A DNA stretch of 64,000 nucleotides from Hevea brasiliensis. Lineage: Eukaryota; Streptophyta; Magnoliopsida; Malpighiales; Euphorbiaceae. Each line of letters opens with the position of its first letter. Within the stretch, counting starts at the first letter, position 1. This document shows positions 24,200-36,190 of the stretch, in pieces. The position numbers and the translations under genes were made by a program. The stretch spans positions 72,219,652 through 72,283,651 of the forward strand of contig NC_079496.1 in assembly GCF_030052815.1 (NCBI RefSeq), read 5' to 3'. The notes under the pieces are model-generated. The model was not told where the DNA came from and did not search any database. It was given only the letters and a program-made list of their open reading frames with translations.

Positions 24200-25194
24200 T
24201 CTGCATGAAAACTGTTCAAGGGACGGGCAAAAAAGGAGAAATAGTTACTATAGTGGAAGAACTCTGAAATTTAATTCAGTTCATTACTCTGCTGTTTTTA
24301 AGTTTTTGATAAGAAAAAACTTTTGAAACCAGTTTTCCGAAGTGTTTTCTTGCAAAAGGGATTCTTGAAATACTGGAACTCTCTATTTTCAGTTCTTTCA
24401 TTATCCTGTGATGCCCTTATTTTCAGTTCTTTGTCATCTTTGTTTCCATTCTTATTCCCCAAGCTCAACTTGCTTGTGTAAACTTGACTGCCGTTTAGTG
24501 AAGCATCCTTCGTTTCTAGGAGAGCTTCAGCCTTCAAGGTAAATAGCTTGTGCCCCTATTACGTTCTGCGATTAGTTTAGTAGATTCGGCTCCTCAGAGG
24601 TGAGTGTTTATATCTCTGTTTCACTAAAAGCTCTTTTTATTTTATGCATTTCCTTTACTTTTATGTTCGTAATCTTCGCCAAGTTTCTATGGTGTAATAA
24701 AGGTTATTCCCAAAGTTTACTTTCTTTGTCAATTGATCCATTCTTTTTGTTAAGCTTTGCTACTTCTAAATGCGAAAGTCCTCGTCTCAAGTAGCGTATA
24801 AGTGGTTCGATAAAATGTAGGTAGTCGTGTCTTAAGTGCTTCTTTCAAATAGAAAGCCTGAGTAATACGTCAAGAAAATAATAGAGTTGTATCACTAGGC
24901 TAACAGAGAAGGTGATCCAGTATGACGTCATAAAGCAGAATGAAACTAAATTTCAAGTAAATAAATAGGACGGATTATGTACAAAAAGGTATTGGTAAGG
25001 TAATTACATAGGAGATCGGTAAAATTTAGTCTGGCATCCTTTGTCTGGTCACAAGGTACCAACCAGTTAAAAGAAGCCTCGTTCCGACCCTTAGCATCTT
25101 TGAATGCCGAAACTCTTAGTTTCAGGTTCTTATGATGCGTAGCTGTAATTAAACCTTGAGAGATCGGAAAAGTCCTTATCCGGTCCCCATTTAA

Positions 25195-25595
25195 ATAGAG
25201 GTCGGAGGAGAGTTCTTATCCGATCCTCGCCCAGAATTTTAATAAATATTTAATAGAGGTCGGAGGAGAGTTCTTATCCGATCCTCGCCCAGAATTTTAA
25301 TAAATATTTAATAGAGGTCGGAAGAGAGTTCTTATCCGATCCTCAAACTTAAAATTTTAATATTTAATAAAGATTGGAAGAGAGTTCTTATCCGATCCTC
25401 AAACTTAAAATTTTAATATTTATAAGGAGGTCAAAGGAGAGTTCTTATTCGATCCTCAAGCCAAAATTTTAATATTTACAAGAGATCGGAGGAGAGTTCT
25501 TATCCGATTCTCACTTAAAAACTTTAACACATATTTAAAAGAGGACGGAGGAGAGTTCTTATCCGATTCTCAACCCAAAATTTTTAATAAATATT
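25195..25595 (+). repeat. Tandem 56-58 bp repeats near the end of the G 5' LTR
   Basis: About seven units start near 25201, 25259, 25317, 25373, 25430, 25486 and 25544. Each contains GGTCGGAGGAGAGTTCTTAT followed by CCGATCCTC, and in several the flanks GATCGGA and TCCGATC can pair as a small hairpin. The array recurs at 42790-43245 in the 3' LTR with one more unit. Confidence 0.85.
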
Positions 25596-25684
25596 AATTT
25601 CCCTCAAAATTAAAGTGGCGACTCCTCACTTTTCCACTTCAGTGAGTGTTCGTCCAGGCGACCGCAAAACACCTTGCGACAGCT

Positions 25685-25700
25685 TGGCGACTCCACTAGG
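25685..25700 (+). other. Primer binding site of element G
   Basis: TGGCGACTCCACTAGG begins three bases after the LTR. Ogre elements are known to use a tRNA-Arg primer; a match to the host tRNA-Arg 3' end is my inference and was not tested. Confidence 0.6.
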
Positions 25701-26370
25701 GAAGTTAACAAACTAAACCCCGGTCTAGAGGTCCAAAAGTAGATTTAATTTTGTGTATAAATCATAGTTAGACGGGTTCACTCCGCAAAATTCTATACGT
25801 TAATTATTGTTATTCCTGCTAACCATTTTTGTTTGTCTTGCTTGTTTTATTTTCTACAGTGCTCTACATTTAAAAAAGGAAGGAAAAATAAAATCCCCCT
25901 GAATTGGGAAGAGGTAAAGGTGTCCCTTCACACATTGAACACTCACACGATATCCTCACACACTTCAGCCCTATACTCGGGCTTTCTTACCCTTTTAGGA
26001 AAGTAGGAGGGAGTCATGTAGCGGTACCCGTGGGTTTTACCCCGTTAGTATCCATGAAGGCTTCTGCTCAAATTGAAACTCGTTCTATTCACTGTGATAC
26101 CCGTAGAATTTTCCCGACAGTATCGTGGGGGATAGAATGGGGCTCCACTGTTTACAGTGGGGGCAAATTGGGAACCTGTGGCTTTTAGAAAATTAGACCC
26201 TGAGCTAAACTATCACGATAGTTGGAAGCCGTAGCGAGCTACCTTGTAAGATAGAACTGTCCAACTAGATAGCACCCAGCCGGTATTAGGACTTTCCTTT
26301 ACTTTAAGACAAAAGGGGCATACTTACTCTTACCCTATTCTATTTATGTTATTTTGTTCTTATTTTTAAA

Positions 26371-26467
26371 GGTAATCTTGAATCATACTGTCAAGAAAAC
26401 CCACACATTTTCCTACTTCGAGAAATGTGTAGGTATCACTCTGCCAACAGTATAATTCAAGATCACC
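26371..26467 (+). repeat. Leader hairpin of element G
   Basis: The 21-base arms 26371-26391 and 26447-26467 match at 19 positions when one is reversed and complemented. Inside, 26400-26411 and 26422-26433 form a second stem of about 11 pairs around a 10-base loop, separated from the outer stem by an asymmetric internal loop. Confidence 0.75.
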
Positions 26468-26500
26468 TGAATTTATCCAGCTAATAAGTTTTCCCTACAG
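26372..26500 (+). other. Candidate intron in the G leader
   Basis: The donor AAAG/GTAATC is at 26371/26372, a CTAAT branch word at 26481 and the acceptor TTTTCCCTACAG ends at 26500. The signals fit a plant intron of 129 bases, and removal would bring the cap closer to the ORF1 ATG at 26547. No transcript evidence is available. Confidence 0.4.
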
Positions 26501-26546
26501 GCATCACCAAAATAAGATCTATAAAAGGATAAGCATCATTTTTAAC

Positions 26547-28442
26547 ATGGAATCCTCGAGTCAGTCGGCAGAAGAAGTTCAAAATGCTAAACTGTGGTCC
26601 AGATCAGCTCATAGTCCAGTACCCCTGCAAAATGATGTTTCCAAGGCACATGCTAGCTTACCGCCTTCATTCAATCTGAACAAAATTGAGGTCAGAATGA
26701 ACTGCCTTGAGGGTCTGTCTAATGGTTGGAGGTCGCTTCCCGATCAGGTCAAGGCACGATTTGAGGAGAAGTACGGGAGGATTGCAACCTTAATGCGAGT
26801 CAAGGTCCAAATCCCGGCATTAAAGGCCATGCTGTCAGTTTGGAGTCCTAAGTACGGGGTATTCTCTTTCAATGATATTGATACAGTTCCCACTATGGAA
26901 GAATATTAGGCATTACTAGAGATTCCTTACTCAACGCAGAATCGGATCTACCTACACCTCAAGCATAAGCAGACCTGGAAACGATTGGCACATATGTTGG
27001 GTACTCCCCCAGAAGAAGCAAAGGCAAAAGAAACCGTCAAAGGGAACACGCATGGATGGTATTGGACCTATCTCGAGAATTGGTTAGAACAATACATTCA
27101 AGATAAACAGTGGGACCAGGCTTCATTGATGCTCGCTTTGGCAATCTACGGCTTGATTTTGTTCCTTGGGCCTTTCGGAATCATAACATGTGGTGTTGTA
27201 GAAATATTCTGGGCAGTAGAGAAACAGAAGGTCAATCTGATACCTGCGATTCTCGCCGAGACTTTCTTAACCCTTACTTACTGTAGACGGCAAGGCAAGG
27301 GGTCCATTAAGTGTTGTTCTCAGCTGTTGCACCTCTGGATTATTAGTCATATGTGTCCGGTGGAGACGAAGGGACTAACTTGGTATCTTGATCAGCCTCT
27401 CATCAAGAAGATGACCCGGTTAGTAATCAGTCCGAAGAATGAACAGCAGTGGCAGGAACGGATTTTGAGCTTCAATAGCCACAACTATTTGTTGGAGGAA
27501 ATTGTGGACATCAGCTCAACCCATTTTGGTCAGCACAGGGGATAATCAATCAGTATCTTTGATCGGAGTGATTGGATACACAAGCTACACTCCGGCATTA
27601 GTAATGAGGCAGTTCGGCTCAACACAGTCCAGAATCAACATTGAAGAATACCACCAAGGTCATTTCTACCATGAGCTCAAGGAAGAAGAAGGGTTGAAAA
27701 TGGCTCGCAAATCTTGGGAAAACATCACTTTGACAGAGAGGTCGCCTAAAGGTCCAAGTGCCACACGCGATTATCTTGAATGGAGGGCTAACAGGGACCG
27801 AGAACACTCAACTGCAGAATTCGAAGACAGCGACCCTCACCGAAACATCCTATTAGAAGAAGCTAATAATTGTCTAGCTGACTCACTACAAAAGGCAAAT
27901 ACCGAGAACTCACAACTGCAAGAACAAATAAAACAATTGGAGGACCAACAACAGAACCTTAAAAGAAAGGTGAGAAGACTCAGGGAAGAGGCAAGGGCCG
28001 AAAAAATGGGCTTCGAAAAGCAAGAGACACGGTGGGAAAATGAAAAAGACTCTCTCCAAGCTGTGGTAAAAGAAGTAGAAGTACTAAATAGTAAGCTTCA
28101 AGAAAAATGAAATACCAAGAAATACTCGTAGAAGAATACAAACAAGAAAACAAAAAGAAGAAGCTCGAATTAAAGGAACAAGCACTACTCATCAACGATA
28201 TTCTGAAAGAGTGTGCTAAGGAAAGGAAAGAGAAAGAAAGACAAGCTGCTCTCTATCAAGAGCTGAAAGAGAATGTCGACCAGCTGGAGAGAACGATGGC
28301 ATAGGGAAAGCAAGAACTATTACCTGAATCCGAGTATGCTCTGAAAGCATTCGACCCTGCCAAACAAGAAGAAAGGTTATATGAGTATCTCAAAAAATGT
28401 CATCTCATTATAAAGAACCTCCCAGAGCCTAGGCCGATGTAA
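26547..28442 (+). pseudogene. Element G ORF1 (Tat/Ogre extra protein before gag)
   Basis: A product of about 630 residues is encoded, broken by a TAG at 26907, a frameshift near 27510-27545, another near 28107 and a TAG at 28302. It ends NLPEPRPM before a TAA at 28440-28442. The N-terminal half (YGVFSFNDIDTVPTMEEY, ALAIYGLILF, then AILAETFLTLTYCRR and LLHLWIISHM) matches my memory of the plant DUF7745 family found as ORF1 of Ogre/Tat elements. The last third is charged and heptad-rich, a probable coiled coil (27820-28290). The function of ORF1 in these elements is not established. Position upstream of gag and in the same direction is diagnostic of the lineage. Confidence 0.82.
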
Positions 28443-28865
28443 AGAATACGGTGTACAAATTATTCAGTTAATGAAATGATTGTTGGACCACCGTTTAGCA
28501 AAATTGTGAATGAATAATATGACTCCCGTAGGAACTCCCTCGCTAGGGTTGTGTGAAAATTGGATGTGCTATATGGACAGGTATCATAAATGCACATTCA
28601 ATCCAGTCATTCACAGACAGACTATCGAACGATGCCATGATAAAGTTGATGCTATCATCCTTTTGCAGATTACATTCTGGCTCCCAAATGCCACTATATC
28701 CTTCGTCCGGACCAGGACTTTTAGTTTTTTTACGAAATTCGAAATTCATTAAAACTTTGTTTTACTCCTCACAGAAAATCAAACATTGCTTCAAACAAGG
28801 CAAGTCTGACCAAGCACTGCAGTTATTAGCGAGTGTACTTAACAAGATCCCGAACAAAGAAGATA
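28443..28865 (+). other. Spacer between ORF1 and gag of element G
   Basis: About 420 bases with no gene I can support. A pyrimidine-rich CTCCTCACAG near 28770-28780 could be a splice acceptor for gag, but no partner donor stands out. Confidence 0.5.
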
Positions 28866-31386
28866 ATGGAAGGTCAGGAACAAGTACAGAACCTACAAGG
28901 ACAGGTTTCTAAATTGAAGGATCAGGTCTCAGAACTTATGAGATTAATGAGGGAAATGTCCCAAAATAAACCCACTTCAGAGCCTAGCCTACCACTACCT
29001 CTTCCACCACCCGCAACAAATGATCCACACCAAGCTTCAACTTCTTTTACCTTTCAGTCACCTATCCCAGACCCGACAATCACTGTCAATCCGGCCACCA
29101 TAAACAATGACCCATCTTTCCCCTATTATCCAGCTGTTTCTAATCCCGAACCATACCCTTCAGCCCTAGTCCCTCCAGTCCACTCCACCCCTCATCTCCC
29201 AATCGGAGGAGCATTTCATGCAGTAGGAGCAGAACATAAGACCAAGGAAAATGAAAAACTGTCTGCTCTAGAGGAAAGAATGAGAGCAATAGAGGGACTA
29301 AACATGTACGGCTCGGTTGATGTGGCGTCACTTAGGTTGGTCCCGGACGTGGTGGTGCCACCCAAATTCAAGGTCCCGGATTTCGACAAGTACACCGGGA
29401 ACTCAGATCCCCGCATTCACCTGGCAACCTACATTGCCAAAATGTCTGCCCTAACAGAAGATGACAGGCTTCTCATTCACTTCTTTCACGAGAGCCTCTC
29501 TGGAGCAGCTCTGAGATGGTGCATACAATTGGACAGGAGCAAGCTGCGCTCCTGGAAAGATTTGGCTGATACCTTCTTAAAGCAATACAAATTCAATTGT
29601 GATGTGGCACCACAAGGAGGGACCTCCAGAACCTGGTACAGAGAGACAGGGATGGCTTCAAGCAGTATGCCTAGAGATGGAGAGAAAAGGCAGCGGAAGT
29701 ATACCCTCCGGTGACCGATAATGAAGTATGTTCCCTGTTCATTGAAACATTGAAGGCCCCCTATTTCAATTTGATGATTGGGAACACTTCCAATAGCTTC
29801 TCGGATATCATCCAAGCCGGTGAGAGAATAGAGGCCAACCTAAGGATGGGGCGACTGCAGGAGGTGAATGAGAATCCTGCAAAGAAGGCTGCCAGCTTTG
29901 GCAAAAAGAGAGAAGGTGAGGTGCATTCCATCACCCGACAGAACAATTATTCCCCACTTCCCCAGAATAACTATCGGCCATACCCCTCCCCTCTTGGCCA
30001 AACAATTACAAACGTCCCACCTCCGTTCCCAAATTATCCACACCCGCGCCCACAATACCCACCACCTGCAAATTATCAACCCAGACCTCCTCCTCCACCT
30101 ACTCAACCCAGACCACCACAAAATAATCCCAGACCACCAAGAAACCCTAATCCACCTCTTCCCCTCCCACTCAGTGAAATATACCGATACCTCATCGGTA
30201 TAAACCAGATTGTACCAGTTCCCCTAGACACAATTCAGCCTCTATATCCCAGGTGGTATGATGCCACTACCCATTGTGAGTATCATGGAGGAGCACAAGG
30301 GCATTCAACTAACAACTGTGGAGCACTCAGGGGGAGAGTGCACGCTTTAATCCGGAACGGGTGGCTGAAAATTGAGGGAAATGGTTCCCTCCCTAATGTT
30401 ACCTCAAACCCATTGCCCAACCATAATGCGGGCAATGGTGTAAATATGATAGAATCTGACGGAGAAAGGTTGACACCGGAGGTAGACGAGCTGATTACTT
30501 TGAGGAAATTTTGGCCGTGGCAATGAGGGAAGGCTACCTTTGCCCTCAGGTATCAGGGTCAGTAAAGAATACGGGATGTCCTTACCATGGAGGGGCAGCT
30601 TATCATGAGCTGCGGGACTGTGAGGGATTCAAGCAAGAGGTTCAGAACTTGTTATCCCTCAAAGTTCTAAGATGCCAGACAAGGTCGAAGATGGAAGGGG
30701 GAGTGAACACAACTAGATACAGCCATAATACTTCTACCTCTAAACCCAGAATCACCTTTTCACCCCCAGTAGCCTCACCGCCAGTAACGGTTATCCAAAC
30801 TCCGCCTCAGCTCCCTGTCACGAATACTCACGCTGTCCCTTGGAACTATAATTTCCAAGTTTTCACTCAAGGAGCGTTAAGCAGTACATCAGCTCCTAAT
30901 CTTGCCTCACCTCCAGCACCACCAAAACCATGTTTCACTCCTCATGAGCATTTTAAAATGACTTATGCCAGACCTACAACCAGTACTACTCCCCAATTTA
31001 ATCTTCAGCCCATCGCTGCTACAAAATCCTCCTCGCTTGAGCAAGAAATCGAGTTCATAACTCGAAGTGGGAGGTGTTACGGGAACGAAGAGAAAGAAAA
31101 GAGGGAAGGGAAAGTAAAAATGGGAGAGTCACTAAAGAATACAGAAGAGGAGGTTAAGAAGACGGAGGAAGTAGAACCTGCCGAACCTAAAGAAGAGGAG
31201 GAACTATTGCTCCAAATAATGAAACAGAGTGAGTATGATGTGGTGGATCAGTTGAGAAAGACACCTGCCCGAATTTCACTATTATCGCTGATCCTGAGCT
31301 CAGAAGTGCACCGACAAGCCTTACAGAGAATCCTGGATTAAGCCTTCGTAAACCCCGACATCACACCAGGGCAGTTTGAGAAAATA
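28866..31386 (+). pseudogene. Element G gag (broken)
   Basis: Gag starts at the ATG at 28866 (MEGQEQVQN) with a short coiled coil, then a proline-rich stretch, then the capsid-like region (KVPDFDKYTGNSDPRIHLAT and HFFHESLSGAALRWC) at about 29370-29520. Frame changes occur near 29700 and 30510. Nucleocapsid-type knuckles of Tat gag appear as CEYHGGAQGHSTNNC at about 30278 and CPYHGGAAYHELRDC at about 30578. A TAA at 31339 lies between gag and protease in an otherwise continuous frame. Gag would form the particle; the frameshifts prevent a full product. Confidence 0.88.
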
Positions 31387-32309
31387 GTGGGACAAATCCA
31401 GGCATCCAGTTTTGTTACTTTCTCGGAAGACAAGATAGACCCTGCGGGTTTAAGGCACACTAAAGCTCTGCATGTGACAGTGAAATGTAAGGGATGTATA
31501 GTAGCCAAGGTCCTCATTGATAGCGGATCAGCCCTCAATGTACTGCCTAGTGCTACCTTGGCAAGGTTGCCAGTCGATCAATCAAATATACGTCAAAGTG
31601 CTATGGTGGTAAGAGCCTTTGATGGTACCAGAAGAGAAGTATTGGGAGATATTGACTTGCCACTTCAAATTGGCGCATGTACCTTCAATGTCACATTGCA
31701 GGTGATGAATATTGAACCAGCCTACACTATGTTGCTGGGGAGGCCGTGGATCCATTCCGCAAATGCTGTTCCTTCAACTTTGCATCAGAAAATAAAGTAC
31801 ATCATGGACGGCAAAATCATCACGGTGAGAGGGGAAGAAGCCATATTAGTCACCAAGCCACAATCACTTCCCTATGTGGAAGTTGCTGAGGAGTCTTTGG
31901 AAAGCTCTTTCCAGGCCCTCGAATTACAAGAAAGCAGAAATGAAGGGGCTATGGCTATGGTGGCCAAAGTGATGTCAAGGAATGGGTATCAAGAGGGCAA
32001 AGGCTTGGGCACCGCATTACAAGGAATCATTGAACCTATATTGGCTATCCAGAAGGTAGGCCGTTGTGGTTTGGGTTATGAGGAAGATGCCCTTATGGAT
32101 GGTTGATTCTGGATGAGGAAAATGCTTCGAGATCAAAGGTTTGACCAGAAAATGGGAAAAAGGAAGGTAGTCCTGAGAATCATGGAGATCTTCACTAAAC
32201 CGGTCATTGAAAATCCGACAGAGGTTGAAGAATCACCTGATGAACTATCCATTGACATCATCCACCTAGATTCCTTGTATGAGGCTCTGGTCTCGCCAAT
32301 AGCTGAGGG
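31387..32309 (+). pseudogene. Element G protease with G-patch
   Basis: The retroviral-type aspartic protease has its active site DSGSALNVLP at about 31516 and a closing LLGRPWIH near 31730. A G-patch follows (GYQEGKGLGTALQG, then GRCGLGYE) at 31980-32080, a glycine-rich nucleic-acid-binding module typical after the protease in Tat/Ogre elements. A TGA at 32104 interrupts the frame. The frame ends at the candidate donor GGG/GTAAGA at 32309/32310; without splicing it meets a TAA one base later. Confidence 0.88.
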
Positions 32310-32538
32310 GTAAGAGTTGGACAACTAGACAGCAGAGGACATCCCTGTACTTAATTTCGAGTAAAGTACCTTTGGTTATCTACACTTGATCATTTTGTCC
32401 ATGATGACAAGTGTAACATTGTAAATGGACCCTTTTCTTATGTCATAAATTTTTAATGAATTAATAGCGCATTTATTTCCAATTCTTTTCTCCATTTGAA
32501 TTCCATCCTTATAATATATTCTATTTTCGTTCATTCAG
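32310..32538 (+). other. Candidate intron between protease and reverse transcriptase of G
   Basis: The 229-base stretch begins GTAAGA and ends TTCGTTCATTCAG after an AT- and T-rich run. Removal fuses the protease/G-patch frame to the reverse transcriptase frame in phase, with no stop before the Met at 32570. Unspliced, stops close the frame at 32311. An intron at this place is an established feature of Ogre elements. Confidence 0.72.
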
Positions 32539-34159
32539 GACCATTCACCAATTAACACCTAATAATTCAATGGACTCGGAAATTCCTCGGGTTAATTTTG
32601 AAATCCCCATAACTGCCATTACTTCAAGTGATTCTGAGGTGGAGCTCACAGAAGAAAGCGATGAAAGGGATAAACCTTCCCTAGTGCCTTGTGGCGATGA
32701 AACATGCACCATAAACCTAGGCACGGAAGAAGTGAAAAGGGAACTTAAGGTAGTGGAGAGTGAAGAATTGGGAGATATGATCAGTTTGCTCAGAGAATTC
32801 TTAGACGTATTTTTCTGGAGCTATGATGATATGGTTGGTCTGGACCCCCAGATAGTGACGCATAAAATTCCCCTAATTCCAGGGACAATCTCGGTGAAGC
32901 AGAAGCTAAGAAGAATGAATCCCGACACACTGCTCAAAGTTAGGGATGAGGTTAAGAAACAATATGACGCTGGGTTCCTAGAAGTAGTCAAGTATCCCCA
33001 ATGGATAGCTAACGTTGTCACGGTAATGAAGAAGGACGGGAGAGTTAGGGTGTGCGTTGATTACAGGGATCTCAATAAAGCAAGCTTAAAAGATGATTTC
33101 CCTCTCCCCCACATTGATGTGTTAGTAGACAATGCTGCGGGATTAGGTAGGTGTTCGTGCATTGATGGGGCGTCTGGGTACAATCAAATCCCAATGGATG
33201 GGGAGGACAAGGAGAAGACAGCTTTTATCACTCAATGGGGGGTATTTTGTTATCGAGTCATGCCTTTCGGGTTGAAGAATGCCGGCGCCACTTACCAACG
33301 CGCTATGGTTACATTATTCCACAATATGATGCATAAAGAAGTGGAGGTGTACGTGGATGATATGATCATCAAATCCCGGGGAGAAGAAAGCCATGTGCGG
33401 GTGTTAAGGAAAGTATTTGAAAGACTCAGGAAATACCAGCTAAAACTAAACCCTGCCAAATGCGTATTCGGAGCCAGATCTAGAAAGTTGTTGGGATTCA
33501 TAGTGAGCGAGAGGGGAATAGAAGTTGATCCAGACAAAGTTTGAGCCATTCAAGAAATGCCATCCCCAAAAACAGAAAGGGAGGTGCGCAGTTTTCTGGG
33601 AAAGTTGAACTACATATTGAGATTTATTTCTAATCTCACCGGTAAGGCTGAGCCTATTTTCAGACTACTCTGGAAGAACAATTCCACTCAATGGGATTCA
33701 GTTTGCCAAGAGGCTTTTGAGAAAATCAAGCAGTACTTGTCCAACCCACCAGTATTGGTTCCACCAGTGGCGGGAAGACCTCTGATCCTGTATATGGCAG
33801 TCCAGCAAAACTCAATGGGATGTGTTTTGGGTTAACACGATGATACCGGCCGGAAGGAGAGAGCTATTTATTACCTGAGCAAAAAGTTCAATGATTGTGA
33901 GTCAAGGTATTCTTCCCTAGAGAAAACTTGCTGTGCACTAGCTTGGACAGCGAATCGCCTCAAGCACTACATGTTGAATCACAAGACATGGCTCATTTCC
34001 AAAATGGATCCCATCAAGTATGTATTCGAAAGCCCATTTGTGCCAGGAAGGATAGCCAAGTGGCAAGTCATACTCTCCCAGTATGACATCGTTTATATGA
34101 CCCGAAAAGCAGTGAAGGGTAGCGTGATTGCTGACCTCCTAGCAGAAAACCCTATCTAG
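32539..34159 (+). pseudogene. Element G reverse transcriptase and RNase H
   Basis: Reverse transcriptase motifs are VMKKDGRVRVCVDYRDLNKA at about 33025, CIDGASGYNQI at 33156, MPFGLKNAGATYQR at 33261 and the catalytic YVDD at 33350. A first RNase H of the usual Ty3/gypsy position follows at about 33750-34150 (YYLSKKF, ANRLKHYMLNH). Single-codon stops lie at 33542 (TGA), 33833 (TAA) and 34157 (TAG), all one transition from the expected residue. The enzymes make the DNA copy of the element. Confidence 0.9.
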
Positions 34160-34245
34160 GATTATGAAGCTCTGGATTTTGATTCCCTGATGAGCATATT
34201 AATGAAGTAGACTGCAAAGAAGAGGGGCCAGCCGATGTTTGGGAA

Positions 34246-34887
34246 ATGTATTTCGACGGAGCTGTCAATTTGTCTGGTAATGGAATCGGAGCTGTATTGG
34301 TATCCCCGGATGGAAAACACTTTCCGATAGCTATCAAGTTGAGATTTGACTGCACCAACAACATCGCAGAATATGAAGCTTGCGTAATGGGTCTACAAGC
34401 TGCTATCGAAATGAAAATCAGAAAGTTGGAGGTATATGGAGACTCAGCTCTGATCATTTATCAGGTCAAGGGAGAATGGCAAACTAAGGATCCTAAGCTA
34501 ATCCCATATCATAAGTACTTACTGAAGCTGATTAAGAAATTTGAGGAAATCTCTTTCACTCATCTTAGTAGAGACAAGAATCAATTTGCTGATTCCTTAG
34601 CTACTTTAGCTGTTATGGCTCAAATGGAAGAAGGGCAAACGACTCAGGTGTTAAAGATTAAAGCAAGAAGTGAGCCGGCTTACTGCTTCATGATTGAAGA
34701 AGAACCTGATGGTAAACCTTTGTACCATGACATCTGGCTTTATAGCAGAACTAGAGAATTCCCTCCAAGGGCGAGCAAGAACGAAAGGAGGATGATTTGG
34801 AGATTAGCATTGGGATACTTCCCCAGTGGAGAAATCCTATACAAAAGGAGCTCCAACGGCGAATTGTTGAGATGTGTGGATGTATAG
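34246..34887 (+). pseudogene. Element G archaeal-type RNase H (second RNase H)
   Basis: After a frame change at 34160-34246 the frame reads YFDGAVNLSGNGIGAVLVSP, then NNIAEYEACVMGLQAA, YGDSALIIYQVKGEWQT and NQFADSLATLA. Asp, Glu and Asp catalytic positions (FDGA, AEYEA, GDSA, ADSLA) are present. Possession of this second RNase H in addition to the usual one defines the Tat lineage. The domain itself is free of stops; a TAG follows at 34885 before integrase. Confidence 0.9.
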
Positions 34888-35967
34888 GAGGCGAAGAAAA
34901 TCCTTTTCGAGACTCATGAAGGGAACTGTGCCACCCATACTAATGGACATATAATGGCTAAGCAAATCATGCGACGGGGATATTTCTGGACCACCATGGA
35001 AAAGGACTGCATCGAATATTTTCGGAAATGCCATAAGTGTCAGATCTACGCAGATCCGATAAATGTTCCGCCTCATAAATTGTTCAACCTCGTCTCACCA
35101 TGGCCTTTCGCAATGTGAGGCATCAATGTGATTGGTCCCATCAACCCCAAGGCATCCAATGGGCATAGATTTATCCTAGTGGCCATCGACTATTTCTCCA
35201 AATGGGTCGAAGCAACATCCTACGCACACATTACGCAGAATTCATTTCTCAAATTCCTCAGAATTAACATCATCTGCCGGCACGGCCTCCCCAATGAGAT
35301 CGTCACTGATAATGCCAAAAATTTGAATGGTCCGAAGATTCAGAAATTGTGTGATCAATACAAGATCCAACATCTCAATTCCTCCCCGTACCGCCCCCAG
35401 ATGAATGGAGCGGTGGAAGCTGCAAACAAAAACCTCAAAAGGATAATTCGGAAAATGACGGTCACATATAGGGATTGGCATGATATGCTTCCCTACGCTC
35501 TTCACGCATACCAGACTTCTGTAAGGACCTCAACTGGTGCAACTCCTTACTCACTGGTTTACGGGATGGAAGCAGTACTACCTATTGAAGTTGAAATTCC
35601 TTCCTTAAGGATTCTGAAGGAATCAGGGATTGATGAGTCAGAATGGATCTAGTCGAGGTTGGATCAATTAAACTTGCTGGACGAGAAAAGGCTAGTAGCA
35701 GCATGTCATGGGCAGTTATACCAGAGAAGAATGGCCAGGGGATTTGACAAAAGCGTTCGCCCACGCGAATTCCAACCTAAGGACTTAGTCCTGAAGAAAG
35801 TGTTACCAAATCAAAATGATCCCCGGGGCAAATGGTCCCCAACCTATGAGGGACCCTATGTGGTTAAAGAGGCATTTTCCGGAGAAGCCTTGATCTTGAC
35901 CCACATGGACGGTGAAGAACTTCCAAGACCTGTGAATGCTGACACCGTCAAGAGATACTATGCCTAA
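34888..35967 (+). pseudogene. Element G integrase
   Basis: The N-terminal zinc domain (HEGNCATHTNG to CHKCQIY) is at about 34915-35045. A TGA at 35116 replaces the Trp normally before the catalytic core. The core has GPINPKASNGHRFILVAIDY and SKW at 35130-35200, IVTDNAKN at about 35300 and NGAVEAANKN at about 35403, giving the D-D-E triad. The C-terminal part runs from PLPIEVEIPS to RPVNADTVKRYYA and a TAA at 35965-35967. A TAG lies at 35650. The enzyme would insert the DNA copy. No chromodomain is present, as expected for Tat. Confidence 0.9.
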
Positions 35968-35974
35968 AAAAAAA

Positions 35975-36190
35975 AAAAAAAGAGTAGGGGTGAAAACCCA
36001 AAAGGGCGCTCCTAGCAAAATATGTGAAAGAAGGTGAAAACCCTCGAAGGGAGCTTTCTGTAAAATGAGTGAAGGATGAAAACCCAAAAGGGCGTCCTGA
36101 AAAAGCGAGCCAAAAAAAAAATAAAAAAATAAAAAAATAAAAAAATAATAAAAATTTAGGGGTGAAAACCCAAAAGGGCATCCCAAGAAC
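35975..36190 (+). repeat. 3' UTR stem-loop repeats of G, first block
   Basis: Four units of the form GTGAAAACCC-NNNN-AGGG (near 35991, 36046, 36067, 36161) are separated by variable spacers and A-rich runs. CCC and GGG can pair around a four-base loop. Confidence 0.8.

Larger units (their letters stand above)
20025..25681 (+). repeat. Element G 5' LTR (5657 bp)
   Basis: Bounded by TGTCG and CGACA. Compared with the 3' LTR it lacks about 361 bases near 25590, 23 near 22805, 18 near 22325 and 15 near 20643. It holds two antisense ORFs, three TATA-like boxes, GATC palindromes and a tandem array at 25200-25590. Sequence between these parts shows nothing gene-like. Confidence 0.93.
25701..26546 (+). 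other. Leader of element G between primer site and ORF1
   Basis: About 850 bases without a supported gene. The open frame at 25904-26188 (MGRGKGVPSH) has no recognised domain. The notable content is a long imperfect inverted repeat (26371-26467), which lies inside a candidate leader intron (26372-26500) ending shortly before the ORF1 ATG. Confidence 0.6.

Noticed and set aside
25904..26188. 94-codon open frame in the G leader
   Set aside because: No recognised motif and no second copy for comparison; weak support as a gene.
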